Below, one piece after another: positions 44,513 to 53,052 of a DNA stretch of 64,000 bases. The position numbers and the translations under genes are program-made. Position 1 is the first letter of the stretch, and every line of letters starts with the position of its first letter. A model generated the notes under the pieces. That model made no database searches and was not told where the DNA came from. It worked only from the letters and a program-made list of their open reading frames with translations. Origin of the DNA: Acidimicrobiia bacterium (GTDB lineage Bacteria; Actinomycetota; Acidimicrobiia; IMCC26256; JAOSJM01). The DNA lies in NCBI GenBank assembly GCA_027494165.1, contig JAOSJM010000001.1:1178001-1242000 (forward strand), written 5' to 3'.

Positions 44513-45604
44513 TCAGCGCTCGAGGAACGGCGGGCGCACGACCGTGGCGGGGACGGGGCGGCCCCGGACGTCGACCGTGAGGACGTGGCCCTCCCCCACG
44601 TCGGGGGCAGGAAGGCCAGCGCGACGCCGCGCTCGAGGGCCGGCGAGAAGTTCCCGCTCGTGACCTCGCCCACCTGCCGGTCGCCGTCGAGGACCGGGTA
44701 TCCCGCCCGTGGCACCTGCCGCCCCTCGAGGAGGAGGCCGGAGAGGAGGCGGGTCACCCCGTGCCGCTCCTCGGCCATCAGCGGCTCCCGCCCCCGGAAG
44801 TCGCCCTTGTCGGCCCTCACCACCCATCCGAGCCCCGCCTGCAGCGGGGTGATCCCCGGCCCGAGCTCGTGGCCGTGGAGCGGGAAGCCCATCTCGATCC
44901 GCAGCGTGTCGCGCGCCGAGGCCGGCCGGCTCGACGCCGGCGCCGAGGATCGCCCGCCACAAGGAGGGCGCGGCGGGCGCGGGGACGTGGATCTCCACGC
45001 CGTCCTCACCCGTGTACCCCGTCCCGGCGACCAGGCACGAGGCGTCCTCCCAGGTCACGCGACGGACCGTCCGCCGGGCGACCTCGGCCATGGCGGGCGA
45101 CACCGCGGCGAGGCGCTCGCGCGCGTCGGGCCCCTGGACGGCCAGCACCGCCCGGTCCCTGGTGACGTCCTGGACGGTGCAGGGGCCCCGGCCGGCCGCG
45201 GCCTCCTCGAGCGCGGCGAGGAGCGGCCCGGTGTTCGCGGCGTTCGGCATCACGAGGAGCGCGTCGTCCTCCACCCACCACACGATGACGTCGTCGACGA
45301 CGTGGGCGTCGTCGGGGTCGAGGAGGTGGGTGTACTGGGTCCGTCCGGGAGCGATGCGGTGGAGGTCGTTCGTGAACGCCCACTGGAGGGTGTCGACGGC
45401 CCCCGGGCCCCGCACCCACACCGATCCGAGGTGCGACACGTCGAAGACCACGGCGTGCTCCCGGCAGGCCCGGTGCTCCTGGAGCACGCCGGCGTAGTGG
45501 ATGGGCATCTCCCATCCCGCGAACGGAACCATGCGGGCGCCCAGCGCGACGTGCTCGGCGTGGAGCGGGCTCCGCTCGAGACGGTCGCTGGTCGGCTCGG
45601 CCAC
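44513..45604 (-). CDS. gcvT: Aminomethyltransferase GcvT (two frameshifts)
   Basis: The T-protein, transferring the methylene group from GcvH to tetrahydrofolate. MVPFAGWEMPIHYAG, VFDVSHLGSVWVRG and AGTGYTGEDGVEIHV are typical. Restored length is 364 residues. The first break near 44910-44920 lies in a GC repeat; the conserved GLGARDTLRIEMG motif suggests a lost GC dinucleotide. The second is a missing C in the run at 44603-44607, after VALAFLPP. It is 95 bases upstream of gcvPA and shares its strand. Confidence 0.88.
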   Translation of the reverse strand: MAEPTSDRLERSPLHAEHVALGARMVPFAGWEMPIHYAGVLQEHRACREHAVVFDVSHLGSVWVRGPGAVDTLQWAFTNDLHRIAPGRTQYTHLLDPDDAHVVDDVIVWWVEDDALLVMPNAANTGPLLAALEEAAAGRGPCTVQDVTRDRAVLAVQGPDARERLAAVSPAMAEVARRTVRRVTWEDASCLVAGTGYTGEDGVEIHVPAPAAPSLWRAILGAGVEPAGLGARHAADRDGLPAPRPRARAGDHPAAGGARMGGEGRQGRLPGAGAADGRGAARGDPPPLRPPPRGAAGATGGIPGPRRRPAGGRGHERELLAGPRARRRAGLPAPDVGEGHVLTVDVRGRPVPATVVRPPFLER

Positions 45605-45619
45605 GGGTCCGGCGGGGTC

Positions 45620-46126
45620 CTAGGCGCTCTCGGCCGCGCGCCGGGCCTCCGGCGGCGGGCCACCGACCGGCCCGAGCTGCAGTGGCTCACCCTCGCCCAG
45701 CCGCTCGCTGAGCTGCGAGGGCGGCTCGAGCCCGTACTTCACGAGGAGGTGGAGGTAGTCGCGCTGGTAGAGGACCTTGATGTCGACGTCGGGGTACAGG
45801 GCCCGGAGCCGCCGGGCCTTGCGGTTCTTCTTGGTGACCAGCCTCTGGTTCAAGGTCGTGATCTCGATGAAGAGGTCGTAGTCGGGCAGGTAGAAGTCCG
45901 GGGTGAACGCCTGGGCCGGGTTGCCCGACCGGTCGAACTCCAGGGTGAAGGTGCGGGGCTCGTACTCCCAGGTGATGCCGTAGAAGTCCAGGAGCTTGGC
46001 CAACTGCCGCTCCGAGTTGTGCGCGAACCGCACGTGCTCGTGCGGCAGGCGGTCGATCGTCGGGGCCCGGCACCCGGCCGGCCGGGCCTCGCCGGGATGG
46101 TGCGCGGCGCGACGCGTGCCGCTCAC
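45620..46126 (-). CDS. PD-(D/E)XK-nuclease-like protein in the gcv/merR cluster
   Basis: About 168 residues from a GTG at 46126 that overlaps the restored merR stop. The core reads VRFAHNSERQLAKLLDFYGI, then FTPDFYLPDYDLFIEITTL and KKNRKARRLRALYPDVDIKVLY. The order of helix, PDFYL with Asp, a strand carrying Glu, then conserved lysines matches the restriction-endonuclease-like fold. An acidic PD and an E-x-T in place of ExK are seen. The C-terminal 40 residues are low complexity. No methylase or other defence partner is nearby. It may be a housekeeping relative co-regulated with merR and gcvT. Confidence 0.6.
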   Translation of the reverse strand: MSGTRRAAHHPGEARPAGCRAPTIDRLPHEHVRFAHNSERQLAKLLDFYGITWEYEPRTFTLEFDRSGNPAQAFTPDFYLPDYDLFIEITTLNQRLVTKKNRKARRLRALYPDVDIKVLYQRDYLHLLVKYGLEPPSQLSERLGEGEPLQLGPVGGPPPEARRAAESA

Positions 46127-46688
46127 CCGCCCCCGACGCCCTCGCTCGCGCGCTCGGCGGCTCGGCGGCCGCCGCCTCACCGACCGGGATCGGCACGAGG
46201 TCGTGGATCCTCGCGTCGAGCTCGTCGACGACCGCGCCGAGCGGCACGATGTTGAGCACGCCCTGGCCGCGCCGAACCAGGTCGACGAGGTCGTCGCCGG
46301 TCCGGGCCAGCACGGAGCGCGTCCCGTCGAGCACGAGGCTCGCCGAGGCGACCGCCTCGCCGAGGTGGTCCCGCAGGTACGCGATGGCCTTGCGGGCGCT
46401 CTGCAGGGAGATCCCGGCGTCGAGGAGCTTCTTCACGACCTTGAGCTCGACGAGGTCCTGGTACGAGTAGAGGCGCTGGCTCCCGCTCCCCCGCGCCTCG
46501 GCGAGCGACGGCCGCACCAGGTCCGTGCGGGCCCAGTAGTCGAGCTGGCGATACGAGATCCCGACGATCTTGCAGACCTGGGTCCCCCGGAACCCGACTC
46601 CCCGGTTCGCGTCCTCGGCCAAGGCCGCCTCCTCACGCCGGGGCGACGCCACACGGGCCCCGCCCGACCCCGCCGACCGCGGAGTCAC
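46123..46688 (-). CDS. MerR-family regulator, Rv1830-like position (frameshift at 3' end)
   Basis: A 188-residue regulator with an N-terminal MerR helix-turn-helix (TQVCKIVGISYRQLDYWARTDLV) and a RLYSYQDLVELKVVKKLLDAGISL dimerisation helix region. The C-terminal part has VLDGTRSVLARTGDDLVDLV. The frame runs past its natural end because one base is missing in the C5 run at 46130-46134. Adding it gives ASGGG and a stop at 46123 that overlaps the next GTG. Its place after DUF151 matches Rv1830 in mycobacteria. A TAGCGT box lies roughly 25 bases upstream on the same strand. Confidence 0.82.
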
Positions 46689-46698
46689 ACCGCCGTAG

Positions 46699-46899
46699 TT
46701 ACGACCTTGTGACGCTACACCCCGGAGGTGGGCTCGTCAACCGCCGCCCGCGCACACGCAGGCGGCGGGGCCCTCCGGGGTCGGGCACGGACTCGCCGCG
46801 CGTGAACCGCTCGAGCGCCGCGAGCTGGGCGTCGGTGCCGATGGCGATGATCGTCGTGAGGCCGAGGAGCCCGGAGCGGACCCTCCGGCGGCCGTCCAC
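46699..46899 (-). CDS. Small hypothetical ORF after DUF151
   Basis: A possible 66-residue protein beginning at a GTG that shares a base with the DUF151 stop codon. It contains LLGLTTIIAIGTDAQLAALERF and a basic, proline-containing tail. The coupling to the upstream stop is the main argument for a gene. Composition is unremarkable and I recognise no family, so it may be spurious. Confidence 0.25.
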   Translation of the reverse strand: MDGRRRVRSGLLGLTTIIAIGTDAQLAALERFTRGESVPDPGGPRRLRVRGRRLTSPPPGCSVTRS

Positions 46900-47384
46900 T
46901 ACTGGGCGAAGTCCTCCGGGCGCACCTGGTCGAGGAACTCCCGGAACTCCTCGATCTGGTCCTCCTCGGCCTCCTCGGTCTCGAAGAGGACACCGGCCTC
47001 CTCGAGCACCTCCTCGTTGGCGAAGATCGGCACCTGCTCCTCGTAGCGCACGGCGAGGGCGATCGCGTCGGAGGGGCGGGACGAGATGCGGTAGGTCTTG
47101 CCGTCCCCGACGAGCTCGATCTCGGCGTAGAAGGTCCCGCCCTGCAGCTCGGTGATCACCACCCGTTCGAGGCGCACGTCGAGGTCGTCGAGGACGGTCT
47201 TGAACAGGTCGTGGGTCATCGGCCGGGGCGTCTCCATCCCCTGGAGGGCGTAGACGATGGCCGTGGCCTCGGGAGGCCCGATGAAGATGGGCAGGTGCCG
47301 CTGTCCCTCCTCCTCCCGAAGGAGGACGATGGGCTGGTTCGTCGGGACCTCGACTCGGACGCCGACCAGCGAGAGACGGATCAC
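46899..47384 (-). CDS. DUF151 bifunctional-nuclease-family protein
   Basis: A 161-residue protein whose core is typical of DUF151: VEVPTNQPIVLLREEEGQRH, LPIFIGPPEATAI, RPMTHDLF and SSRPSDAIALAVR. Some relatives have DNase/RNase activity in vitro; the physiological role is unclear. An acidic tail (EEAEEDQIEEFREFLDQV) follows. The GTG start at 47384 is preceded by GGAGGG. Lying between ftsR/hpt and merR, it matches Rv1829 in the mycobacterial garA cluster. Confidence 0.88.
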   Translation of the reverse strand: MIRLSLVGVRVEVPTNQPIVLLREEEGQRHLPIFIGPPEATAIVYALQGMETPRPMTHDLFKTVLDDLDVRLERVVITELQGGTFYAEIELVGDGKTYRISSRPSDAIALAVRYEEQVPIFANEEVLEEAGVLFETEEAEEDQIEEFREFLDQVRPEDFAQ

Positions 47385-47412
47385 GGCACCCTCCGCGCCA
47401 TGCCGCGCCACC

Positions 47413-48018
47413 CTAGCACCCACCCCCCTCGTCTCCGTCGGCGGGTTCGGGGGCGGCGGCGGCGCCGTAGACCGCCCGCAGGTACGCCTCGGGCTCCCGC
47501 AGCACGAGCTCGCGGTCTCCCTCGACCACGTAGGGGACGTTCCGGTACAGGTCCCGGTGGTGGAGGCCGTACCCGAGGACGAACACGTCGCCGATCTCGG
47601 CCCCGCGGTAGCGCACCTCCAGCGGCACGATCCGCCGGACGCTGCGGTCGAGCAGGGCGCAGACCTCGAGCCGGCGCGGGGAGCGCTCGGCGAGCTCGCC
47701 GAGCAGGTACGCGAGGGTGAGGCCCGTGTCGACGATGTCCTCCACGACGACCACGTCCCGGCCGGCGACGTCGACGTCGAGGTCCTTGAGGATGCGGACC
47801 CGCCCCGAGTCCGGCGCGTAGCGCGAGATGGCGATGAAGTCGACCACCACGTCGACGTCGGTGATCGCCCGGGCCAGGTCGGCGAGGAAGACGAGCGCAC
47901 CCTTCAGGACCCCGACGAGCACGACGCCGTCGGGGTGGTCGGTGGTGATCTCGCCCGCGATCCGCGCGACGTGCTGCGCGATCGTCGTCCGGTCGAGGAG
48001 GACGACCGGTCTCACCAC
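47413..48018 (-). CDS. hpt: Hypoxanthine phosphoribosyltransferase
   Basis: About 201 residues; a type I phosphoribosyltransferase for purine salvage. The PRPP loop is VVVVEDIVDTGLTLAYLL near residue 108, the pyrophosphate loop LVGVLKGALVFLADL near 43, and the flexible loop DFIAISRYAPDSG near 74. GYGLHHRDLYRNVPYV at the C-terminus is diagnostic of Hpt/Tgt-type enzymes. Adjacent GTGs at 48018 and 48015 are both possible starts. It sits within the ftsR-DUF151 gap, where mycobacteria have no such gene. Confidence 0.9.
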   Translation of the reverse strand: MVRPVVLLDRTTIAQHVARIAGEITTDHPDGVVLVGVLKGALVFLADLARAITDVDVVVDFIAISRYAPDSGRVRILKDLDVDVAGRDVVVVEDIVDTGLTLAYLLGELAERSPRRLEVCALLDRSVRRIVPLEVRYRGAEIGDVFVLGYGLHHRDLYRNVPYVVEGDRELVLREPEAYLRAVYGAAAAPEPADGDEGGGC

Positions 48019-48028
48019 GGGGTCGGGC

Positions 48029-48809
48029 TCACTCCCCCAGCGCCTCCCGGACGGCCTGGCGGAGGAACGCCGTCCGGAGCCCCCGGCCGAGCCGGGCCAG
48101 CTCGGCGAGCTCGTCCTGGGCCTTCGCCCGGGCCTCGGGGTTGCGCTGCCGGAGGTACGGAAGCAGCACCTGCTGGAAGAGACCCACCTCGCGCTCGGCG
48201 AAGCTGCGGTACATCCGGAGGTGGCGGGGCTCGATGCCGTGCCGGGAGAAGCCGGCCGCCAGCCGGGCGATCGCCAGGCCCTCCTCGTCGAACAGCACGC
48301 CCTCGCCGGACTCCGAGCTCGGGGCGAGGAGGCCGTAGGACTGGAGCTCCATGAGCGACTCCTCGCCGACCCCCGCCGCCCGGGCCAGCTCGGCCCGCGT
48401 GAGGCTGACGCCGGTCGCGTCCGGCACGAGGTCGTCACCGCGCCCGTCGTCGAGGGGCAGCGTCGGCGCGGGCGGGCGAGTCCTGGACGCCACCGGCGCG
48501 CCCTCGTGCGGGAGCGGTTCGGGGGGCTCGGCGGGCGCGGGCGCCACGACCGGGACCTCGCCCTCCTCGAGCTGCTCGAGGCGCTCCTTGATGACCTTCA
48601 GGGGCAGGAAGTGCTCCTTCTGCTGGTGCAGGATCCATCGGAGCCGCTCGACGTCGCCGTCGTAGAACTTCCGGTACCCCGACGGGGGTGCGCTCGGGAT
48701 CGATGAGGCCCTGACCCTCGAGGAACCGGATCTTCGAGATGGTGACGTCGGGGAAGTCCTCCCGGAGCTCGGCGAGCACCTCGCCGATCGAGCGGTGCTC
48801 GGGGGGCAT
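48029..48809 (-). CDS. ftsR: FtsR-like MerR-family regulator (frameshift)
   Basis: A 259-residue regulator. The N-terminal MerR helix-turn-helix reads [20 protein letters not shown] then [20 protein letters not shown]. After correction it continues [19 protein letters not shown] and [15 protein letters not shown]. An extra G in the run at 48684-48688 breaks the frame. A second domain ([20 protein letters not shown]) is typical of the Rv1828/FtsR family, linked to cell-division control in Corynebacterium. It begins two bases after garA, matching Rv1827-Rv1828 order. Confidence 0.87.
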
Positions 48810-48811
48810 CC

Positions 48812-49285
48812 TCACCCCACCTCGTGGTGCCCGCCGACGAGGAACCGCAGCCGGTACCGCCCGATCTGCACCTCGTCCCCGTGGCGCAGCGTCGCCTCGT
48901 CGATCCGCTCCCCCCGCACGTAGGTGCCGTTGAGGGACCCGACGTCGCGCAGGAGGTAGTCGTCGCCCGAGCGGACGATCTCGGCGTGGCGGCGCGACAC
49001 CGTCACGTCGTCGAGGAAGATGTTCGAGTCGGGGTGCCGCCCGGCGGTCGTGCGCGGTCCCTCGAGGAGGATGCGGCTCCCGGCGTCGGGGCCCCGGGCC
49101 ACGAAGAGCATGCCCATGCCCTCGGGAACGTCGTCGAGCAGGGCCTCGAGCTCGTCGTCGATCTCGAGGCGCTCCTCCACGGCGGCGACGCTGATCGTCG
49201 CGTCGTCCTCGGGGAGCGGTGCGCCGCAGGACGAGCAGAAGTTGGCCTCGTCGGTGTTCTCGTGACCGCAGCGACGGCACCGCAT
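48812..49285 (-). CDS. garA: GarA-like FHA-domain regulator with zinc ribbon
   Basis: A 157-residue protein. An N-terminal zinc ribbon ([19 protein letters not shown]) not found in mycobacterial GarA precedes an acidic linker with DDATISV, then an FHA domain. Phosphothreonine-binding residues are in [20 protein letters not shown] and SLNGTYVRG. GarA controls 2-oxoglutarate and glutamate enzymes when unphosphorylated; phosphorylation of N-terminal threonines switches it off, and a Thr is present in the linker. The ATG at 49285 is chosen over an upstream start because a TAGCCT box ends 7 bases before it. Confidence 0.85.
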   Translation of the reverse strand: MRCRRCGHENTDEANFCSSCGAPLPEDDATISVAAVEERLEIDDELEALLDDVPEGMGMLFVARGPDAGSRILLEGPRTTAGRHPDSNIFLDDVTVSRRHAEIVRSGDDYLLRDVGSLNGTYVRGERIDEATLRHGDEVQIGRYRLRFLVGGHHEVG

Positions 49286-49292
49286 CGCGGCC

Positions 49293-49298
49293 AGGCTA
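49293..49298 (-). promoter_or_regulatory. -10 box TAGCCT, leaderless garA promoter
   Basis: On the - strand TAGCCT ends 7 bases before the garA ATG with no ribosome site. It would drive garA-ftsR-hpt-DUF151-merR. Confidence 0.5.
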
Positions 49299-49372
49299 CC
49301 GGCGGGGCCACACCCCGGCAACGGGCCCGGTCTCGCCCTCCAGGAGAGGTGGACCCCGCCGGATCGGAACCC

Positions 49373-50022
49373 TCAACCCGCCGGCGAGTGGCTCGACGTG
49401 AAGCTCACGTCGAGTGCCTCGGCGAAGCCCTCGACCAGCGCACGGGCGACCTCCCGGGGCCCGTGCGGTGCTCCCAGCTCCTCCAGCGTGACCGTCGCGG
49501 CGCGCACGCGTTCCCTCGACACGGGCCCGCGCAGGAGGTCGCTCTCGTCGATCGGGAGCCGGGTCAGCAGGACCGACCCGTGCTGGAGCGCCGCGCCCCC
49601 CGGTGGACCTGGGCCGATCCGCAGAGCTTGCGACCCCCGACCTGGAGGTCGGCGCCCCGGGCGGTGGTCACGCAGGCCGGGCCCCCGGGACCCGAGGCCG
49701 TCCCCACGCCGGCCTCCACGCCGAGCCGGGCCAGCCCGGCCACGAGGCCGCGCGCGAGGTGCGCGTAGAGCGCGTCCACCGAGGCCCCGTGGGGCCGGGG
49801 GACGGCGAGGGCGTAGGTGAGGTCGGACCCGTGCAGGAGCGCCCGTCCCCCCGTGGGCCGCCGCACCACCTCGACCCCGAGCCGCCGGCAGGCTTCGGCA
49901 TCGACGTCCTCGTCGGGCTGGAACCGCCCCAGGCTGAGCGCGGGCCGCTCCCACCGGTAGAGGCGCAGCGCCGGTGGGGCCCCGGACGCCACGTCTTCGA
50001 GCAGAGCCACGTCGGCCGCCAT
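49373..50022 (-). CDS. Lipoate-protein ligase family protein (frameshift, unclear start)
   Basis: A lipoyl/biotinyl ligase-fold protein, likely attaching lipoate or octanoate to GcvH encoded just upstream. RLYRWERPALSLGRFQPDED, RRPTGGRALLHGSDLTYAL and GRKLCGSAQVHRGG are typical. One base is missing in the C6 run at 49596-49601; correction continues AALQHGSVLL. An ATG at 50022 is the first usable start, but homologous sequence (DGWRLVDDL) continues upstream in frame to about 50079 without ATG, GTG or TTG. A further indel or an ATC start is therefore likely. Confidence 0.78.
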
Positions 50023-50080
50023 CTGCCCCGCCGCGTCCCACCCTGACGAGAGGTCGTCGACGAGGCGCCAGCCGTCGATC

Positions 50081-50464
50081 TCAGCCCTCCTCGACGAGGG
50101 CGCGGTACGCGGTCGCGTCCATGAGGACGTCGAGCTCGGAGGGGTCGGACATCTCGATGACGAGGATCCAGCCCTCGCCGTACGGGTCCTCGTTGACCCG
50201 CTCGGGCGCGTCGGCGAGCTCGTCGTGGACCTCCGCCACGGTGCCCGACACGGGGGCGAAGACCTCGGACACGGACTTGGTGGACTCCACCTCGCAGCAG
50301 GGCTGGGAGGCCACGACGGACGTCCCCACCTCGGGGAGGTCCACGTACACGACGTCGCCGAGGGCGTCCTGGGCGTAGTCGGTGATCCCGATGCGGGCGC
50401 GGCGGCCGTCGACGGCGACCCACTCGTGCTCCGGGCTGTACCGCAGTCCCTCGGGGTACTCCAT
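50081..50464 (-). CDS. gcvH: Glycine cleavage system H protein
   Basis: A 127-residue lipoyl carrier that shuttles the aminomethyl group between P and T proteins. The lipoylated lysine is in CCEVESTKSVSEVFAPVSG near residue 63. YSPEHEWVAVDG and NEDPYGEGWILVIEM are typical. The ATG at 50464 is preceded by GGAGG. It sits with lipoate ligase and garA, as in mycobacteria (gcvH-garA), rather than with gcvT-gcvP 5 kb away. Confidence 0.94.
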   Translation of the reverse strand: MEYPEGLRYSPEHEWVAVDGRRARIGITDYAQDALGDVVYVDLPEVGTSVVASQPCCEVESTKSVSEVFAPVSGTVAEVHDELADAPERVNEDPYGEGWILVIEMSDPSELDVLMDATAYRALVEEG

Positions 50465-50559
50465 GGCGCTCCTCCGGCCGGCCGACCGCGGCATCGTAGT
50501 GCCCGGTGCCGTCGTGGACCGAGGGGTGCGACCGGCGAGGACCTCGCCCGTCGGCGGCG

Positions 50560-53052
50560 TCAGCGGAGGGCCTGGCGGATCCGGCGGGCGTACTCCTGCG
50601 CGAGCTGCCGGGCGCGCTGGTCGCTGCCGGCCTCCGCCCAGACGTGCGTCACGGCCTCCTCCGGATCGGGGAGGACGAGGGCCCAGCCCTCGGGGTGCAG
50701 GATCTTCACGCCGTCCACCAGGATCAGCTCGCGGTCCTGGTTCCGCTCGACCATCTCGCGCATGACCGCGCCCTTGCGCTCCCACGGCGTGGGGACCGTC
50801 TCGTGGGTGATGTGGACCCGGGGCAGGTCCTTCACGATCGCCGAGAGCGGCCGGTCCACGGTCGCGAGGAGGTCGAGGACCTCGGCGAGCGTGGCCGTCG
50901 CGTCGAACGCCGGGAGGAGCTCGGGCCATATGAAGCCGCCGGCGGCCGAGGCGGCCAGATCGACCTGGTCGCTCGACGCCGCCTCCATGAGGCTCGCGGC
51001 GGACATCTTCGTCCACACGATCGTCGCCCCGTGGTCCGCGGCGATCCGCTCCGCCTCGCGGGTGACCGACACGGGGAGGGCGATCCGGGCCCCGGGGTGC
51101 GCCTCGGCCACGAGCGCGACCACGGCCAGCATGCCCCGGACCGGGTCCAGGACGTGGCCCTCGTCGTCGATGAGGAGCGCGTGCTCCCCGTCGGGGTCCA
51201 TCACCATCCCGAGGTCGCTCCCCGAGGAGCGGACGAGGTTGGCGAGGCGGTCGGCCCGGACGCTCTGCGCATCGATCGCCGCCGCGGCCGGGGCGGTGCT
51301 CGCGTAGGGGTTCACCGTCAGGACCTCGGCCCCGAGCTTGGCCAGGACGTTGGGCATCACGAGGGACGTCGCGCCGTGGGAGAGGTCGAGGACCACCTTG
51401 AACGAGCGCTCGGCGAGCCGCTGGGTGTCGACGCACCGTTCGAGCGCGGCGGTGTAGTACTCGAGGGAGCGCGGGGGGAAGACGATGTCGCCGATGTCGC
51501 CGGCGAAGGCCCGCCGGTAGTCCTCGCGGGAGAGGAGGCGCTCGATCTTGCGCTGGTCCGACTCGGTCAGGTCACGACCGGAGGCGTCGAAGAAGCGGAT
51601 CTCGACGCTGTCGGGGTCGGACGGCGCCAGCCGGACCGTGACCCCGCCCCGGCAGTGGCCGTTGCGGACGTGGAACCTGGTGAGCGGGACGCTGGCCAGC
51701 TCGATGTCCTCGACGCTGATCCCGGCCAGGTTCAGGCCGCCGATCATGGCCCGCTTCAGCGCCCGCCCGACCCGGCTGGTGTCGCGGCTCGCCGCCACGA
51801 CCGCGCCGCGCTGGAGGGTGGTGCCGTAGGCCATGGCGAGGCGGACGGCGAGCTCGGGGGTGATGTCGACGTTGGCGAGACCCCGGACCCCGCGCCGGCC
51901 GAACAGGGCCCTGGGGGCCCGGCTCTCCCACACGATGGAGGCGTTGACGACCGCTCCCGCCTCGACGCTCTTGAACGGGTAGACCTTGACGCCGGGGTTG
52001 ACGACCGCCCGCTCCCCCACGAAGCACTCGTCGCCCAGGACGACGTCCTCCTCCACCCGGGCCTGGCTCCGCACGTCGGTGGACCGGCCGAGGACGCAGC
52101 CGCGCAGGTGTGCCCCCGGTCCGACGTAGGCGTGGTCGTGGCACACGGCGCGCTCCAGGAAGGCGTCGTGCTTCACGACGACGTCGGTCCCCAGCACCGT
52201 GTACTCACGCAGGTGCACGCCGGCCTCGATGCGGCAGTTGTCACCGATGACGACGGGCCCGTCGACACGAGCGGCCGGGTCGACGAAGGCGTTCTCGCCC
52301 AGCCAGATCCCCTCGCCCAGCGGGAAGCCGGGGATGTCGACCCTCACCCGCCCGTCGAGCACGTCGGCGTGGGCCCGGATGTAGGCCTCGAGGGTCCCGA
52401 CGTCCTCCCAGTAGCCCTCGGCGACGTGCCCGTGCAGCGTCCTGCCCTCGGCCAGCGCGGCCGGGAACACGCCCCCGGAGAAGTCGACGACCTCCCCCGC
52501 AGGGATGAAGCCGAAGACGTCGGGCTCCAGGACGTAGATGCCGGTGTTGATGGTGTCGGAGAAGACCTCGCCCCAGCTGGGCTTCTCGAGGAAGCGCTCG
52601 ATGGAGCCGTCGGGCCTGGTGATGACGATCCCGAACTCCAGCGGGTTCTCCACCCGCTTCAGCGCGATGGTGGCGAGCGCTCCGGAGTCCCGGTGGGCCT
52701 TCACGAGGGCGCCGAGATCGATGTCGGTGAGGACGTCGCCCGAGATCACGAGGAACGTGTCGTCGAGCTCCTCGGAGGCGTTGCGGACCGATCCGGCCGT
52801 GCCCAGGGGGGACTCCTCGGTGGCGTACTGCATGCGGACCCCGAAGTCGGACCCGTCGCCGAAGTAGTTGCGGATCTGGTTGGCGAGGAAGGCGACGGTG
52901 ACGACGATGTCGTCGAACCCGTGGGACGCGAGCAGCCGGATGATGTGCTCCATCATCGGCGCGTTCACCAGCGGCATCATCGGCTTCGGCTGGTTGCTCG
53001 TGAGCGGACGCAGACGGGTCCCCTCACCGCCGGCGAGGATGACGGCCTTCAT
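50560..53052 (-). CDS. Nucleotidyltransferase/LbH/phosphomannomutase-like fusion
   Basis: An 830-residue fusion. Residues 1-230 form a sugar-nucleotidyltransferase (AVILAGGEGTRLRPLTSNQP, VISGDVLTDID). Residues 245-370 are left-handed beta-helix repeats (GPVVIGDNCRIEAGVHLREY). Residues 380-830 follow the alpha-D-phosphohexomutase fold. In the mutase part the phosphoserine motif is replaced by VAASRDTSRVG, the metal loop reads MDPDGEHALL rather than DGDxDR, and a clear phosphate-binding RxSGTEP is absent. The mutase may thus be inactive or altered. Widespread in actinobacteria and cyanobacteria; probable role in GDP- or NDP-sugar synthesis. It overlaps pgsA by 4 bases. Confidence 0.85.
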   Translation of the reverse strand: MKAVILAGGEGTRLRPLTSNQPKPMMPLVNAPMMEHIIRLLASHGFDDIVVTVAFLANQIRNYFGDGSDFGVRMQYATEESPLGTAGSVRNASEELDDTFLVISGDVLTDIDLGALVKAHRDSGALATIALKRVENPLEFGIVITRPDGSIERFLEKPSWGEVFSDTINTGIYVLEPDVFGFIPAGEVVDFSGGVFPAALAEGRTLHGHVAEGYWEDVGTLEAYIRAHADVLDGRVRVDIPGFPLGEGIWLGENAFVDPAARVDGPVVIGDNCRIEAGVHLREYTVLGTDVVVKHDAFLERAVCHDHAYVGPGAHLRGCVLGRSTDVRSQARVEEDVVLGDECFVGERAVVNPGVKVYPFKSVEAGAVVNASIVWESRAPRALFGRRGVRGLANVDITPELAVRLAMAYGTTLQRGAVVAASRDTSRVGRALKRAMIGGLNLAGISVEDIELASVPLTRFHVRNGHCRGGVTVRLAPSDPDSVEIRFFDASGRDLTESDQRKIERLLSREDYRRAFAGDIGDIVFPPRSLEYYTAALERCVDTQRLAERSFKVVLDLSHGATSLVMPNVLAKLGAEVLTVNPYASTAPAAAAIDAQSVRADRLANLVRSSGSDLGMVMDPDGEHALLIDDEGHVLDPVRGMLAVVALVAEAHPGARIALPVSVTREAERIAADHGATIVWTKMSAASLMEAASSDQVDLAASAAGGFIWPELLPAFDATATLAEVLDLLATVDRPLSAIVKDLPRVHITHETVPTPWERKGAVMREMVERNQDRELILVDGVKILHPEGWALVLPDPEEAVTHVWAEAGSDQRARQLAQEYARRIRQALR

